Source: CAYIBZ01 sp964361795
GTDB lineage: Bacteria; Patescibacteriota; Minisyncoccia; UBA6257; WO2-44-18
DNA: 64,000 bases
Reading direction: 5' to 3'
Assembly: GCA_964361795.1 (NCBI GenBank)
Contig: CAYIBZ010000001.1
Coordinates: 12,029 to 76,028, forward strand
Shown here: positions 17,415 through 26,106 of the stretch, in pieces
Numbering within the stretch: position 1 is the stretch's first letter
Layout of the letters: every line of letters begins with the position of its first letter
Notes under the pieces: model-generated
What the model saw: only the letters and a program-made list of their open reading frames with translations
What the model was told of the DNA's origin: nothing
Databases searched by the model: none
Translations under genes and position numbers: made by a program

Positions 17415-18500
17415 ATGAAGGACTATTATCGCATTTTAGGAGTGGAGAAAAGCGCCTCTGATGAGGAAATTAAAAAAGCTTATAGAAAATTAGCTCACCA
17501 GTATCACCCGGATAAAACCGGCGGCGACGCGAATAAGTTTAAAGAAATTAACGAAGCTTACCAGATACTTTCTAACCAAGAAAAACGTTCGCAATACGAT
17601 CGTTTTGGTCGGGTTTTTTCCTCTGGCGGTGATGACCAATCTGGCGGTTCGCCATTTGGCGGATTTGAGTTTGGCTTTGATCCGTCAAATTTGGAAGACG
17701 TTGGCAATATTAGCGATATTTTTGACGCGTTTTTTGAAGGCTTAGGCGTTAAGAAACGTAAAACTTACCGCCGGGGAGCCGATCTGGAAGTTGTTCAAGA
17801 AATTTCCTTGGAAGAAGCGTTCAGCGGCGCCGCGAAAACCATCTCGATAAAAACATTTGTCAGCTGCGGCAAATGTTCTGGAATCGGTTATTTTGAAAAA
17901 GAGGGCTTAACAACTTGTTCCGCCTGCGATGGCCGGGGAGAAATTAGAGAGTCCCGTTCAACATTTTTTGGCAACTTTTCTCAAATTCGGGCTTGCGCCA
18001 AGTGCGGCGGCGCCGGCCAAATACCCAATAAACATTGTTCTGCCTGCAGAGGATCGGGCCGGCTGACAGGAGAAAAAAACCTAACAATAGACATAGCGCC
18101 TGGCGTTAGCGATTCCCAGCTGTTAAAAATTTCCAAAGAAGGAGAAGTTGGCGAACGGGGCGCGGATAAAGGAGATTTGTACGTTCGCATCAAAATAAAA
18201 CCTCATAAAATTTTTGAAAGAAGAAATAACGACCTTGTCATTAAAAAAGAAATTGGTTTTGTAGACGCTGTTTTGGGAAATAAGATTGAGATTTCGGAAA
18301 TTTCCGGACAAAAGCTTTATATAGAGATTCCTCCGGGTTTTAATTTGCGCGAAACCTTAAAAATTCCCGGACACGGCATGAATAAATTTGGCGGTTTCGG
18401 CAGGGGAGACTTATTAATAGAGTGGCAGATTAAAACCCCCAGAAAAATCAATCCAAAAGCCAAAAAACTTTTAGAAGAATTAAACGGAGAATTTGAATAA
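17415..18500 (+). CDS. dnaJ: Chaperone DnaJ (type I Hsp40)
   Basis: It has 361 residues. The J domain contains YHPDKTGG (the HPD that triggers DnaK ATPase). A Gly-rich linker follows, then four zinc repeats (CGKCSGIG, CSACDGRG, CAKCGGAG, CSACRGSG), and the substrate-binding C-terminal domains (IEIPPGFNLRETLKIPGHGM). All key residues are present. It ends the operon, and a hairpin terminator follows within 6 bp. Confidence 0.97.
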   Translation: MKDYYRILGVEKSASDEEIKKAYRKLAHQYHPDKTGGDANKFKEINEAYQILSNQEKRSQYDRFGRVFSSGGDDQSGGSPFGGFEFGFDPSNLEDVGNISDIFDAFFEGLGVKKRKTYRRGADLEVVQEISLEEAFSGAAKTISIKTFVSCGKCSGIGYFEKEGLTTCSACDGRGEIRESRSTFFGNFSQIRACAKCGGAGQIPNKHCSACRGSGRLTGEKNLTIDIAPGVSDSQLLKISKEGEVGERGADKGDLYVRIKIKPHKIFERRNNDLVIKKEIGFVDAVLGNKIEISEISGQKLYIEIPPGFNLRETLKIPGHGMNKFGGFGRGDLLIEWQIKTPRKINPKAKKLLEELNGEFE

Positions 18501-18505
18501 AAAAA

Positions 18506-18532
18506 CTCCTACTTCTTATAAAGAATTAGGAG
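18506..18532. terminator. Hairpin terminator between dnaJ and a convergent gene
   Basis: The arms CTCCTA/TAGGAG and TTCTT/AAGAA follow a run of A. It can serve both strands. Confidence 0.7.
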
Positions 18533-18907
18533 CCCGAATAATCTAATCTGATTATCCGCGTCCAAAACCGTTAGAGGAAATGACGCAACTACAATTTTCT
18601 GGAGATTTGCCGCTTGCCATTTATTTTTTCTGTCAATTGCCTGATGCAACGCTTGGTTGAGATCTTTGCCTAACAAATTATCCACGTTCACAAAAACACT
18701 TCCGCAATTATCGTCGTAAACCTCTTTTGTGTTATTCACATTAGGCGCAAGCACGTTACCGTATTCGGAGACTGGCGGGCCTGATTTTTTTTCTGTTTCT
18801 TGAGAATAAGCGCTTATTCCCGCAAGAAAAATAAACCCTAAAACCAATATTATCAGAAAAACAGCTAGTCCGGCTTCCATAAACTTCTCCGAAAAGAGCC
18901 GATTCAA
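18509..18907 (-). CDS. Secreted or membrane-anchored protein of unknown function
   Basis: It has 132 residues with one N-terminal hydrophobic segment (AGLAVFLIILVLGFIFLAGI), then a soluble domain with a single Cys (DDNCGSVFVNVDN). The start could be M1 or the Met of MEAGLAVFL. No family is recognised. The stop lies inside the shared terminator. Confidence 0.5.
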   Translation of the reverse strand: MNRLFSEKFMEAGLAVFLIILVLGFIFLAGISAYSQETEKKSGPPVSEYGNVLAPNVNNTKEVYDDNCGSVFVNVDNLLGKDLNQALHQAIDRKNKWQAANLQKIVVASFPLTVLDADNQIRLFGLLILYKK

Positions 18908-18928
18908 TAGTAAGATCTGGCCAGTTAT

Positions 18929-19147
18929 TTGTCAATTTCTTTCCAATATATTAAACTATTAAAATCTAGGTCCCCATGGCTCAATTGTATATTGCCAAAT
19001 AAGTTAAAAAGTTTTACAAGTAAAAATAGCGGGTTTTGGCAGTTGATATATAGTGAAAAGTACGATACTAGGGAAGAAGCAATAACTCGTGAGTACGAAT
19101 TAAAAAGTTTCCGTGGCAGAGAATTCATTAAAAAATTCATAGCGTAA
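18929..19147 (+). pseudogene. Remnant of a GIY-YIG endonuclease
   Basis: The C-terminal half FWQLIYSEKYDTREEAITRE and ELKSFRGREFIKKF matches the end of small UvrC-N/URI-type GIY-YIG proteins. The front of the domain is scrambled: YIKLLKS may be what is left of the YILKS strand, and the GxY...R catalytic stretch is missing. A tRNA-like piece (TCCCCATGGCTCAA at about 18970) sits where the lost part should be. It has no convincing start. Confidence 0.6.
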
Positions 19148-19164
19148 ATCATATATTCTCTGGT

Positions 19165-19238
19165 GCCCCCATAGCTCAATGGTAGAGCAGCTGCCTTTTA
19201 AGCAGTTGACCAAGGTTCGATTCCTTGTGGGGGCACCA
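19165..19238 (+). tRNA. tRNA-Lys (UUU) with encoded CCA
   Basis: The acceptor GCCCCCA pairs with TGGGGGC, followed by ACCA. The anticodon stem is GCTGC/GCAGT with loop CTTTTAA, anticodon UUU. The T arm is CAAGG-TTCGATT-CCTTG. The acceptor stem is extended outward: the sequence just before the tRNA (from CATATATTCTCTGGT) is the reverse complement of the sequence just after it, so the precursor has a long perfect stem. Confidence 0.95.
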
Positions 19239-19251
19239 GAGAATATATGTG

Positions 19252-19310
19252 TCCCATAGCTCAATGGTAGATCCGCCAACTGGCGGATCGATTCCTTGTG
19301 GGGACATCAG
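19252..19310 (+). other. tRNA-like mini-element lacking an anticodon arm
   Basis: Its first part (TCCCATAGCTCAATGGTAGA) and last part (TCGATTCCTTGTGGGGACA) copy the D-arm and T-arm/acceptor sides of the adjacent tRNA-Lys. The anticodon arm is replaced by a short palindrome, TCCGCCAACTGGCGGA. It could be a decayed tandem copy or a folded RNA with paired ends GTCCC/GGGAC. Confidence 0.6.
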
Positions 19311-19366
19311 TAGGTCTTTTTTTTAAACAAAGAATTTGCTAGTATCTTTATATTCTTTTTCTGGCA

Positions 19367-20590
19367 ATGAAATATAATCCAAAGCTTATTTTATTTGTCG
19401 TAGTCGTTCTGGCAATCTTCGCCGGCTTTTTTGTCTATCCAAAAGGATTTGGAGAAAAATTTTTGCCATGGAAACTTGGACTGGATTTGGTAGGCGGCAG
19501 TTATTTGGTGTATGAAGTTGATATGTCTGGCGTTCTTTCTGGAGACCGAAATTCCGTTTTGAATGGGTTAAGAGATGTGATGGAAAGACGCGTTAATGTT
19601 TTTGGAGTCAGCGAACCACGGGTAACAACCGCCAAAAAAGGAGATTCTTATCAGCTAACGGTAGAATTAGCTGGGATTAAAAACTTAGAAGAAGCAATCC
19701 AGCAAATAGGACGAACCGCTCTTTTAGATTTTCGCGCCGTTAAGCAGGCGGAGGAAAAAGCGGATTTTGTGAAAACTGAACTGACCGGAAGATACCTTCA
19801 AAGCTCGCAAGTCGCCAGCGATCCGACAACCGGCATACCGATCATTCTAATAAAATTCAACGGTGAAGGCGCTCAAATTTTTGAAGAACTGACTGCCGCG
19901 AATGTTGGAAAACCTTTAGCGATATTTTTGGACGACAACCTAATTTCCATGCCAACGGTTCAGGAAAAAATTTCCGGCGGCGACGCCCAGATTTCCGGCC
20001 AATTCAGTTTTCAAGAAGCGCGTCAGCTTGTCAGCCTGTTTAATGCCGGCGCCTTGCCAGCTCCCGTTAATTTAATCGGCCAGCAAACTATCGGCGCCTC
20101 TCTCGGCATTGATTCTTTGACAAAATCAATTTGGGCGGGACTCATCGGAAGCGCGGCTATTATTGCCTTTATGATTTTATATTACCGGCGCCTTGGACTG
20201 GTTTCTTCGTTAGTTCTGGTTATTTACATCGTACTGACTCTTGCCGTCTTCAAACTCTTTGGCATAACAATGTCGTTATCCGGCATAGCGGGCTTTATTT
20301 TGTCCATTGGCATGGCCGTGGACGCGAACATTCTAATTTTCGCCCGCACCAAAGAAGAATTAAAAAAGGGACTGTCAATGACCGCCTCTCTTGAAGAAGG
20401 ATTTAAAAGAGCTTGGACATCAATTAGGGATTCAAACATTTCAACAATTTTAACCTCTGTTATCTTGTACTATCTTACCTCCAGTTTCGTTAGGGGATTT
20501 GCTTTGGCTTTGTTGATCGGCGTGCTTCTTAGCATGTTCAGCGCGATTACTGTCAGCCGCGCGGTCCTAAGAGTTTTTATTAAAAATTAA
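19367..20590 (+). CDS. secD: Protein translocase subunit SecD
   Basis: It has 407 residues. One N-terminal helix and LGLDLVGGSYLVYEVD (the D1 signature) come first. The P1 periplasmic region is reduced but present, and a C-terminal RND-type block of about five helices holds SIGMAVDANILIFARTKEEL. SecDF uses the proton or sodium gradient to pull secreted proteins out. It is followed 4 bp later by secF. Confidence 0.95.
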   Translation: MKYNPKLILFVVVVLAIFAGFFVYPKGFGEKFLPWKLGLDLVGGSYLVYEVDMSGVLSGDRNSVLNGLRDVMERRVNVFGVSEPRVTTAKKGDSYQLTVELAGIKNLEEAIQQIGRTALLDFRAVKQAEEKADFVKTELTGRYLQSSQVASDPTTGIPIILIKFNGEGAQIFEELTAANVGKPLAIFLDDNLISMPTVQEKISGGDAQISGQFSFQEARQLVSLFNAGALPAPVNLIGQQTIGASLGIDSLTKSIWAGLIGSAAIIAFMILYYRRLGLVSSLVLVIYIVLTLAVFKLFGITMSLSGIAGFILSIGMAVDANILIFARTKEELKKGLSMTASLEEGFKRAWTSIRDSNISTILTSVILYYLTSSFVRGFALALLIGVLLSMFSAITVSRAVLRVFIKN

Positions 20591-20594
20591 TTCT

Positions 20595-21494
20595 ATGAAC
20601 ATTATTAAAAACAAATATATCTTTCTGACAATTTCCGGATTATTGGTTTTGGCCAGTGTTATTTCTATTGGCTACTTTAATTTAAAGCCTGGCATAGATT
20701 TTTCCGGCGGAATCGCTTGGGAAATTAAATTTTCTGAAAAACCGGCGGCAAAAGGCGAGCTCCTGGATTTTTTCAATAATACGCTTCAGATAACAGACGC
20801 GGCAATTATTCCTCAAGAGGGGAATAATAATTTTTTAATCAGATTTAAAACCATCAGTGAAACCGAACATCAGCAATATTTGAAAAAAATTGAAGAAAAA
20901 TTTGGGGCTTTAGAAGAGCTTCAGTTTCAAAATATCGGCCCGTCCGTTGGCGAAGAACTAAGGAAAAAATCGCTTTGGGCTTTTGGATTAGTGCTATTGG
21001 CGATTTCCCTTTACGTGGCTTTCGCGTTTAGAAAAGTGTCGCGCCCGGTTAGTTCTTGGAAATACGGCATCATCACGCTAGTAACTCTATTTCACGACGC
21101 TTTAATCCCGGCCGGAATGTTTGCCATGCTTGGGAAATTATTAAATGCCGAAGTTGATACTAATTTCGTTGTCGCGATTTTAGTCGTAATGGGATTTTCG
21201 GTGCACGATACCATTGTTGTGTTTGACCGCATCCGTGAAAATCTTCGGAATCAAAAAGACGGCCAATCCAGCTTTGAAAATTTGGTCAATCAAAGCGTTA
21301 ACGAAACAATGTCACGCTCAATCAACACTTCTTTAACTCTGGCCCTAACCCTTATTGCCTTATACATCTGGGGTCCGGACACTTTAAAGCTTTTTAATCT
21401 AGTCATTCTGGTTGGCACGGTAGTCGGCACCTATTCTTCCATATTTGTCGCCAGCCCCCTCTTGACTTTATGGCAAAAATCTAAGAAACTATAG
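20595..21494 (+). CDS. secF: Protein translocase subunit SecF
   Basis: It has 299 residues, six helices and the SecF signatures GIDFSGGIAWEIKF and VMGFSVHDTIVVFDRIREN. It pairs with SecD next to SecYEG and is likely cotranscribed with secD. Confidence 0.95.
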   Translation: MNIIKNKYIFLTISGLLVLASVISIGYFNLKPGIDFSGGIAWEIKFSEKPAAKGELLDFFNNTLQITDAAIIPQEGNNNFLIRFKTISETEHQQYLKKIEEKFGALEELQFQNIGPSVGEELRKKSLWAFGLVLLAISLYVAFAFRKVSRPVSSWKYGIITLVTLFHDALIPAGMFAMLGKLLNAEVDTNFVVAILVVMGFSVHDTIVVFDRIRENLRNQKDGQSSFENLVNQSVNETMSRSINTSLTLALTLIALYIWGPDTLKLFNLVILVGTVVGTYSSIFVASPLLTLWQKSKKL

Positions 21495-21508
21495 AGTATT
21501 GCGCTCTA

Positions 21509-21537
21509 TTGACCTAAAAGATATATTATGTTAAAAT
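21509..21537 (+). promoter_or_regulatory. Promoter of the sigma4/HARE-HTH gene
   Basis: TTGACC (21509-21514), a 17-nt spacer and TAAAAT (21532-21537), 17 bp before the ATG. Confidence 0.6.
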
Positions 21538-21553
21538 CACCGAGTAAATAAAC

Positions 21554-22591
21554 ATGGCAGTGAATTACAACGTAAATCAACTGATTAAAGCGGTCTTGGC
21601 TGAAATGCCGGTACGGCATAAAAAAGTTATTGAAGGCCGTTATAGTCTTGCCGGAGGAGATCCATTAACACTAGCTGAACTAGGCGGCGCTTATAGTTTA
21701 ACTCGCGAAAGAATTCGCCAAATTGAAGCTATCGCCCTAAAATCCATCCAGGAAAAAATAGGAAATGTTAATTTAGGGGGATTTGTAAAAGCCGCGGTTA
21801 ACTATCTGAAATCCGTCGGCAACTTAAAGCGCGAAGATCTTTTAATTCGCGATTTATCTTTATTAGCGGAAGATAAAGATGAAACCGCCGGCGCCAGCCG
21901 GGTTAAGTTCTTACTGGAAGTTTGTGGAAAGTTTAACTACGCGAAAGAAACCGACAATTATCACGCTTATTGGTATTTAACTCCAGCGGATCAAAAAAAG
22001 GCAGTTGGGTTTGTCGTGAAAGTATTAAACGCGTGGAATTCCAGAAAAAACAACGCTGAATTAGCCGATTTCTACAAAACCTTTACGGCTCTAACAAAGT
22101 CTGCCGGAATCACGGAAGCCGTAGCTCTTAATTATTCTTCCTTATCTAAAGAAATTGCTATGAATTGCTACGGAGATCTTGGCCCTTCCTCTTCCTCAGA
22201 AATTAATCCAAAAACTTCTCGCGATTGGGCTTATTTGGTTTTAAAAAAGGAGAGCCGCCCCATCCACTTTACAGAATTGGCTCAGCTGATCGCCAAATTA
22301 AAATCTGGCTCAATTCACGCGCCGACAGTCCACAACGAATTAATTAAAGACGCAAGATTTGTTTTGGTTGGCAAAGGAACTTACAGTTTGAAAGAATTTG
22401 GAATTGTTCCCGGTACGGCTCGCGAAATTATAAACCATTATATTAAAAAGCACGGCCCGATGAAAGCGAAAGAAGTCGTGCAGTTAGTTCTTAAAGACCG
22501 TTTATTTAAAGAAAATACTATCTTTATTAATCTGCAGAATAAAAGGCATTTTAAACGTTTGGATGACGGACGTTATACCACTCTGGTATAA
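21554..22591 (+). CDS. Sigma70 region 4-like plus HARE-HTH domain protein
   Basis: It has 345 residues. The N-terminus (LTLAELGGAYSLTRERIRQI) is a sigma region 4 type HTH, which normally reads the -35 box. The C-terminal part (SRPIHFTELAQLIAKL ... VLVGKGTYSLKEFG) matches the HARE-HTH domain of the RNA polymerase delta subunit, and a second wHTH-like repeat follows (HGPMKAKEVVQLVL). Region 2, the -10 binding part of a true sigma factor, is absent. It may modulate RNA polymerase as a delta-like factor. Function is inferred from domains only. Confidence 0.7.
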   Translation: MAVNYNVNQLIKAVLAEMPVRHKKVIEGRYSLAGGDPLTLAELGGAYSLTRERIRQIEAIALKSIQEKIGNVNLGGFVKAAVNYLKSVGNLKREDLLIRDLSLLAEDKDETAGASRVKFLLEVCGKFNYAKETDNYHAYWYLTPADQKKAVGFVVKVLNAWNSRKNNAELADFYKTFTALTKSAGITEAVALNYSSLSKEIAMNCYGDLGPSSSSEINPKTSRDWAYLVLKKESRPIHFTELAQLIAKLKSGSIHAPTVHNELIKDARFVLVGKGTYSLKEFGIVPGTAREIINHYIKKHGPMKAKEVVQLVLKDRLFKENTIFINLQNKRHFKRLDDGRYTTLV

Positions 22592-22599
22592 TAATTGTT

Positions 22600-23859
22600 G
22601 TGGTTCTTCCTGAAATAGTGCAAGGCATTTTAAATACCATTTGGGATGTTTTTCAAGCAGTTTGGTGGATCATTGTTCCGCTAAGCCTGGTTTTTGTTTT
22701 CATAGAATTTTGGATTTATTACGTATATGTTAAATACCTAAGGTCGCAAAAATGGGTTTTACTGGAAGTCAAAGTTCCAACCGGAATTGAAAAATCTCCT
22801 AAGGCCATGGAGCAGATTTTTTCAGCCGCCTACGGCATTTACTCTTTTGGCTTTCGGTTTACTCAAAAATACTTTGATGGCCATATTAAAGAAGATTGGA
22901 TTTCATTTGAAATTGCCGGCTATAACGGCGGAGTGCATTTTTACATCAGAACGCCGGAGGGCGCCAGAAATTTATTGGAATCGGCGGTTTACGCCCAGTA
23001 TCCCGACGCGGAAATCGTGCAATCTGAAGATTATATGGATCTTATGCCAAGAACTTTACCTAATCAAACCTTTGATGTCTGGGGAACGGACTATCATTTA
23101 ATTAAGGATAACGCTTATCCTATCCGCACTTATGAATATTTTGAAGCGCCGGTGCCGGAAAAACGGCTTGATCCTATCGCCGCCTTAACAGAAGCAATGT
23201 CAAAATTGAAAAACGACGAAGCTATTTGGGTGCAAATTTTCATCAGGCCAGTCGGGCCGGAATGGAAGAAAGAAGCCGAAGCTGTCCGCGATAAACTTAT
23301 TGGCCGCAAAAAACCCGCTCCGCCAATGCGCCTGATTGAAAGCGCTTTTATCCTTTTCAAAAATTTAATCAACGCTCCAATCCAGCATCCGCAATGGCCT
23401 GCCGAACTTAAGAAAGAAGAGAAAAACCTTATGTTGCTTCTAACGCCCGGTGAAAAGGAGATTGTTGAAGCAATAGAAAAAAAGGTGGCTAAATTGGCTT
23501 TCCAGACAAATATCCGCTTTCTTTATATTGATAAGAAAGACAGCTTCACTCGATCTAATATCGCGGCCACTATGTCCACTTTCCACCAGTTCAATGATCA
23601 AAATCTCAATGGCTTTCGGCCAAACCCAAACACCATTACTATTTCCAAAGGATTGTTTAAGAAAAAGAAGCTTTTTTACAAAAAACGCAAACTAAACGAC
23701 GCGATCCGCCGAATGTACTGGCCCGGTAAAACTTCTATACTTAATATTGAAGAATTAGCGACTATTTATCATTTCCCAAGCATAGTCGTGGAAGCTCCTC
23801 TATTGCGTCGGGTTAGCACTAAACGAGGCGAACCGCCAGCCGGATTGCCGATAGAATAA
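22600..23859 (+). CDS. Membrane-anchored partner of the VirD4-like ATPase
   Basis: It has 419 residues with one N-terminal helix (VWWIIVPLSLVFVFIEFWIYYVYV) and then a soluble domain that starts KVPTGIEKSPKAMEQIFSA. It starts at GTG with TATAAT at 22587-22592, 7 nt before. It ends 17 bp before the ATPase gene. By position and topology it would dock the ATPase at the membrane. I recognise the pairing but cannot give the domain a function. Confidence 0.65.
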   Translation: MVLPEIVQGILNTIWDVFQAVWWIIVPLSLVFVFIEFWIYYVYVKYLRSQKWVLLEVKVPTGIEKSPKAMEQIFSAAYGIYSFGFRFTQKYFDGHIKEDWISFEIAGYNGGVHFYIRTPEGARNLLESAVYAQYPDAEIVQSEDYMDLMPRTLPNQTFDVWGTDYHLIKDNAYPIRTYEYFEAPVPEKRLDPIAALTEAMSKLKNDEAIWVQIFIRPVGPEWKKEAEAVRDKLIGRKKPAPPMRLIESAFILFKNLINAPIQHPQWPAELKKEEKNLMLLLTPGEKEIVEAIEKKVAKLAFQTNIRFLYIDKKDSFTRSNIAATMSTFHQFNDQNLNGFRPNPNTITISKGLFKKKKLFYKKRKLNDAIRRMYWPGKTSILNIEELATIYHFPSIVVEAPLLRRVSTKRGEPPAGLPIE

Positions 23860-23876
23860 TAATATAATCAAAAATC

Positions 23877-25445
23877 ATGTCAGAAATAAATTTTTTTGGA
23901 CAAACTAATTTCAGGAATCAGAACACGAAATTCGGCATCAAAGTTGATGACCGTCGGCGCCACATGTACGTCATTGGGAAAACCGGAATGGGGAAAACCA
24001 CCTTACTGGAAAATATGGTCATTTCCGATATTACAAACGGCCATGGAGTCGGAGTGGTGGACCCGCACGGAGATTTCGCGGAAAAAATTCTTGATTTTAT
24101 TCCCAAGTCAAGAATAAAAGATACCGTCTATTTTAGCCCGTCTGATATTGAATTTCCTATTGCTTTTAATCCGCTGGAGCAGGTAAATAACGAATTTCGC
24201 CATTTAGTTGCTTCGGGATTGATGGGCGTTTTCAAAAAAATCTGGCCGGATGTTTGGTCCGCTAGGATGGAATACATACTAAATAACGCCCTTTTAACTC
24301 TGCTGGAATTTCCTGATTCCACTATTTTAGGCGTAATGCGATTGCTTTCAGATAAAGATTACCGAAAGACTATCGTGGATCAGGTGAAAGATCCGGTTAT
24401 TAAAGGTTTTTGGGTTAATGAATTCGCCCGCTATGCCCAAAAGTTTGAAACTGAAGCCACTGCCGCCATTCAAAACAAAATCGGCCAATTTGTGGCTAAT
24501 CCATTGGTCCGAAACATCCTTGGACAAACTAAATCCGCGCTTGATCTTCGCAAATCCATGGACGAACAAAAAATTTTGATTTTCAACCTGTCTAAGGGGA
24601 AAATCGGGGAGGATAATTCGGCTCTTTTGGGGTCAATGATTATCACTAAGCTTCAGCTCGCCGCTATGTCGCGCGTTGATCTTCCGGAATCCGAAAGAAA
24701 AGATTTTTATCTCTATGTAGACGAATTTCAAAATTTCGCCACCGATTCCTTCGCTAATATCTTATCGGAAGCCAGAAAATATCGCCTTTGCCTGATTCTC
24801 GCCCACCAATATATCCGCCAGCTTATTCATGACACGAACACCAAAGTGCGGGACGCCGTATTCGGCAATGTCGGCACTTTAGCCACTTTCCGAGTTGGCG
24901 CGGAAGACGCGGAATTTTTGGAAAAAGAATTTGAACCGGATTTTATGTTAAACGATATTATTAATCTTCCTAAGTACAATATGTACGTAAAATTAATGAT
25001 TGACGGCATTTCTTCCCGGCCGTTTTCAGCTAGAACTTTAACGCCGACTGAAAAGCCGAAAGAATCTTTCAAGGACGCGGTTATTGAGCATACTCGTAAA
25101 GTTTACGCCACTCCGATTGCCAAGGTAGAAGCAAAAATTGCGTTGGAATTTTTACCGATAGAACAGCCAGCCCCTTCTTTCACTGATATTCGCCCAAGCG
25201 CTCCCCGAAGGCCTAGAATGCCTGAACGGCAAGATCGCGGCTGGACATATCATCAGGAACGGCCGGAACGATCCTATTCTCCGCCAAAGCCAAAAGAACA
25301 GCTAAAACCCCCGGAGGCCTCTCTTAAAAATCTTACTCCCAAAGAAACACCCGCAACTAAACCGCCCATCCCAAAACCAGAAAAAAAACCAGTCAACATT
25401 GACGAACTTAAAGCTGCCATCAAAAAATCTTTGGACGGAAAATAA
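23877..25445 (+). CDS. VirD4/TraG/HerA-type membrane-associated DNA-translocase ATPase
   Basis: It has 522 residues. Walker A is VIGKTGMGKTTLLENM and Walker B is FYLYVDEFQNFATDSF; ARKYRLCLILAHQYIRQL is the sensor-like helix of T4SS coupling ATPases. It has no membrane helix of its own, and the previous gene supplies one. The C-terminal 120 residues are Pro-, Lys- and Glu-rich and look disordered. No relaxase or VirB genes are nearby, so conjugation is doubtful; DNA import, export or segregation are options. TATAAT at 23863-23868 is 8 nt before the ATG. Confidence 0.8.
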   Translation: MSEINFFGQTNFRNQNTKFGIKVDDRRRHMYVIGKTGMGKTTLLENMVISDITNGHGVGVVDPHGDFAEKILDFIPKSRIKDTVYFSPSDIEFPIAFNPLEQVNNEFRHLVASGLMGVFKKIWPDVWSARMEYILNNALLTLLEFPDSTILGVMRLLSDKDYRKTIVDQVKDPVIKGFWVNEFARYAQKFETEATAAIQNKIGQFVANPLVRNILGQTKSALDLRKSMDEQKILIFNLSKGKIGEDNSALLGSMIITKLQLAAMSRVDLPESERKDFYLYVDEFQNFATDSFANILSEARKYRLCLILAHQYIRQLIHDTNTKVRDAVFGNVGTLATFRVGAEDAEFLEKEFEPDFMLNDIINLPKYNMYVKLMIDGISSRPFSARTLTPTEKPKESFKDAVIEHTRKVYATPIAKVEAKIALEFLPIEQPAPSFTDIRPSAPRRPRMPERQDRGWTYHQERPERSYSPPKPKEQLKPPEASLKNLTPKETPATKPPIPKPEKKPVNIDELKAAIKKSLDGK

Positions 25446-25461
25446 TCTACAATGAAAAATT

Positions 25462-26031
25462 TTAGGCTTTCTCTACCCTCTCAACGTATTCTCCAGTTTC
25501 GGTATTAATCCGAATTACATCGTCTGTGTTTACAAAGAGAGGCACATTTACTTCCGCGCCGGTTTCTAAGATTGCTTTTTTAGTCCCGCCAGTCGCGGTA
25601 TCGCCTCGTTCTCCCGGCGGAGCTTCTTTAATTTTCAAGTCCATTTTAATGGGAAGCTGAAGATTAATAATCTTATCTCCCATTTTATTTGCTGTTACTT
25701 CCGTATTGGCTTTCAAAAACTTTCCGCCCGTCCCCACAATTTCTTCCTTCAAAGAGAATCGTTTAGCTGGGTTATCTTTTTCGCAAAACCAGTACTCGCC
25801 GCGATTATTATACAAATACCTTATCGGCTGTTTTTCAATTTCTGCTTCTTCAAAAGTTTCGTTTTGATGAAAATTTCGCTCTAAAATTTTTCCTGTCGTC
25901 AGGTTTTTAATTTTCGTTTGGGCTACCGGTTTTCTCTGCTGCATTCGCAAAAAATGAAATTCCATTACCTCATATGGCTGTCCCTCATACATAAAAATTG
26001 TTCCGGGCTTCAAATCGTTGTAAGTCAGCAT
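25462..26031 (-). CDS. efp: Elongation factor P with an unusual loop
   Basis: It has 189 residues from MLTYNDLKPGTIF. Domains I-III are complete (LPIKMDLKIKEAPPGERGDT is the conserved domain III block). EF-P rescues ribosomes stalled at polyproline, using a modified residue at the tip of the domain I loop. Usual tips have Lys or Arg in a KPGKG-like context, but here the loop is LRMQQRKPVAQTK with Gln near the normal position 34. It is divergent from mnmA. The longer frame upstream is less likely. Confidence 0.93.
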   Translation of the reverse strand: MLTYNDLKPGTIFMYEGQPYEVMEFHFLRMQQRKPVAQTKIKNLTTGKILERNFHQNETFEEAEIEKQPIRYLYNNRGEYWFCEKDNPAKRFSLKEEIVGTGGKFLKANTEVTANKMGDKIINLQLPIKMDLKIKEAPPGERGDTATGGTKKAILETGAEVNVPLFVNTDDVIRINTETGEYVERVEKA

Positions 26032-26071
26032 AGGAACTATTGTACAACGGAAATTATCAATTTTCAAATAA

Positions 26072-26100
26072 TTGGCAAAATAGCAATTTTCTTGTATAAT
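26072..26100 (+). promoter_or_regulatory. Promoter of mnmA (leaderless)
   Basis: TTGGCA, 17 nt, TATAAT; the ATG of mnmA lies 6 nt downstream. Confidence 0.75.
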
Positions 26101-26106
26101 ATTGTC

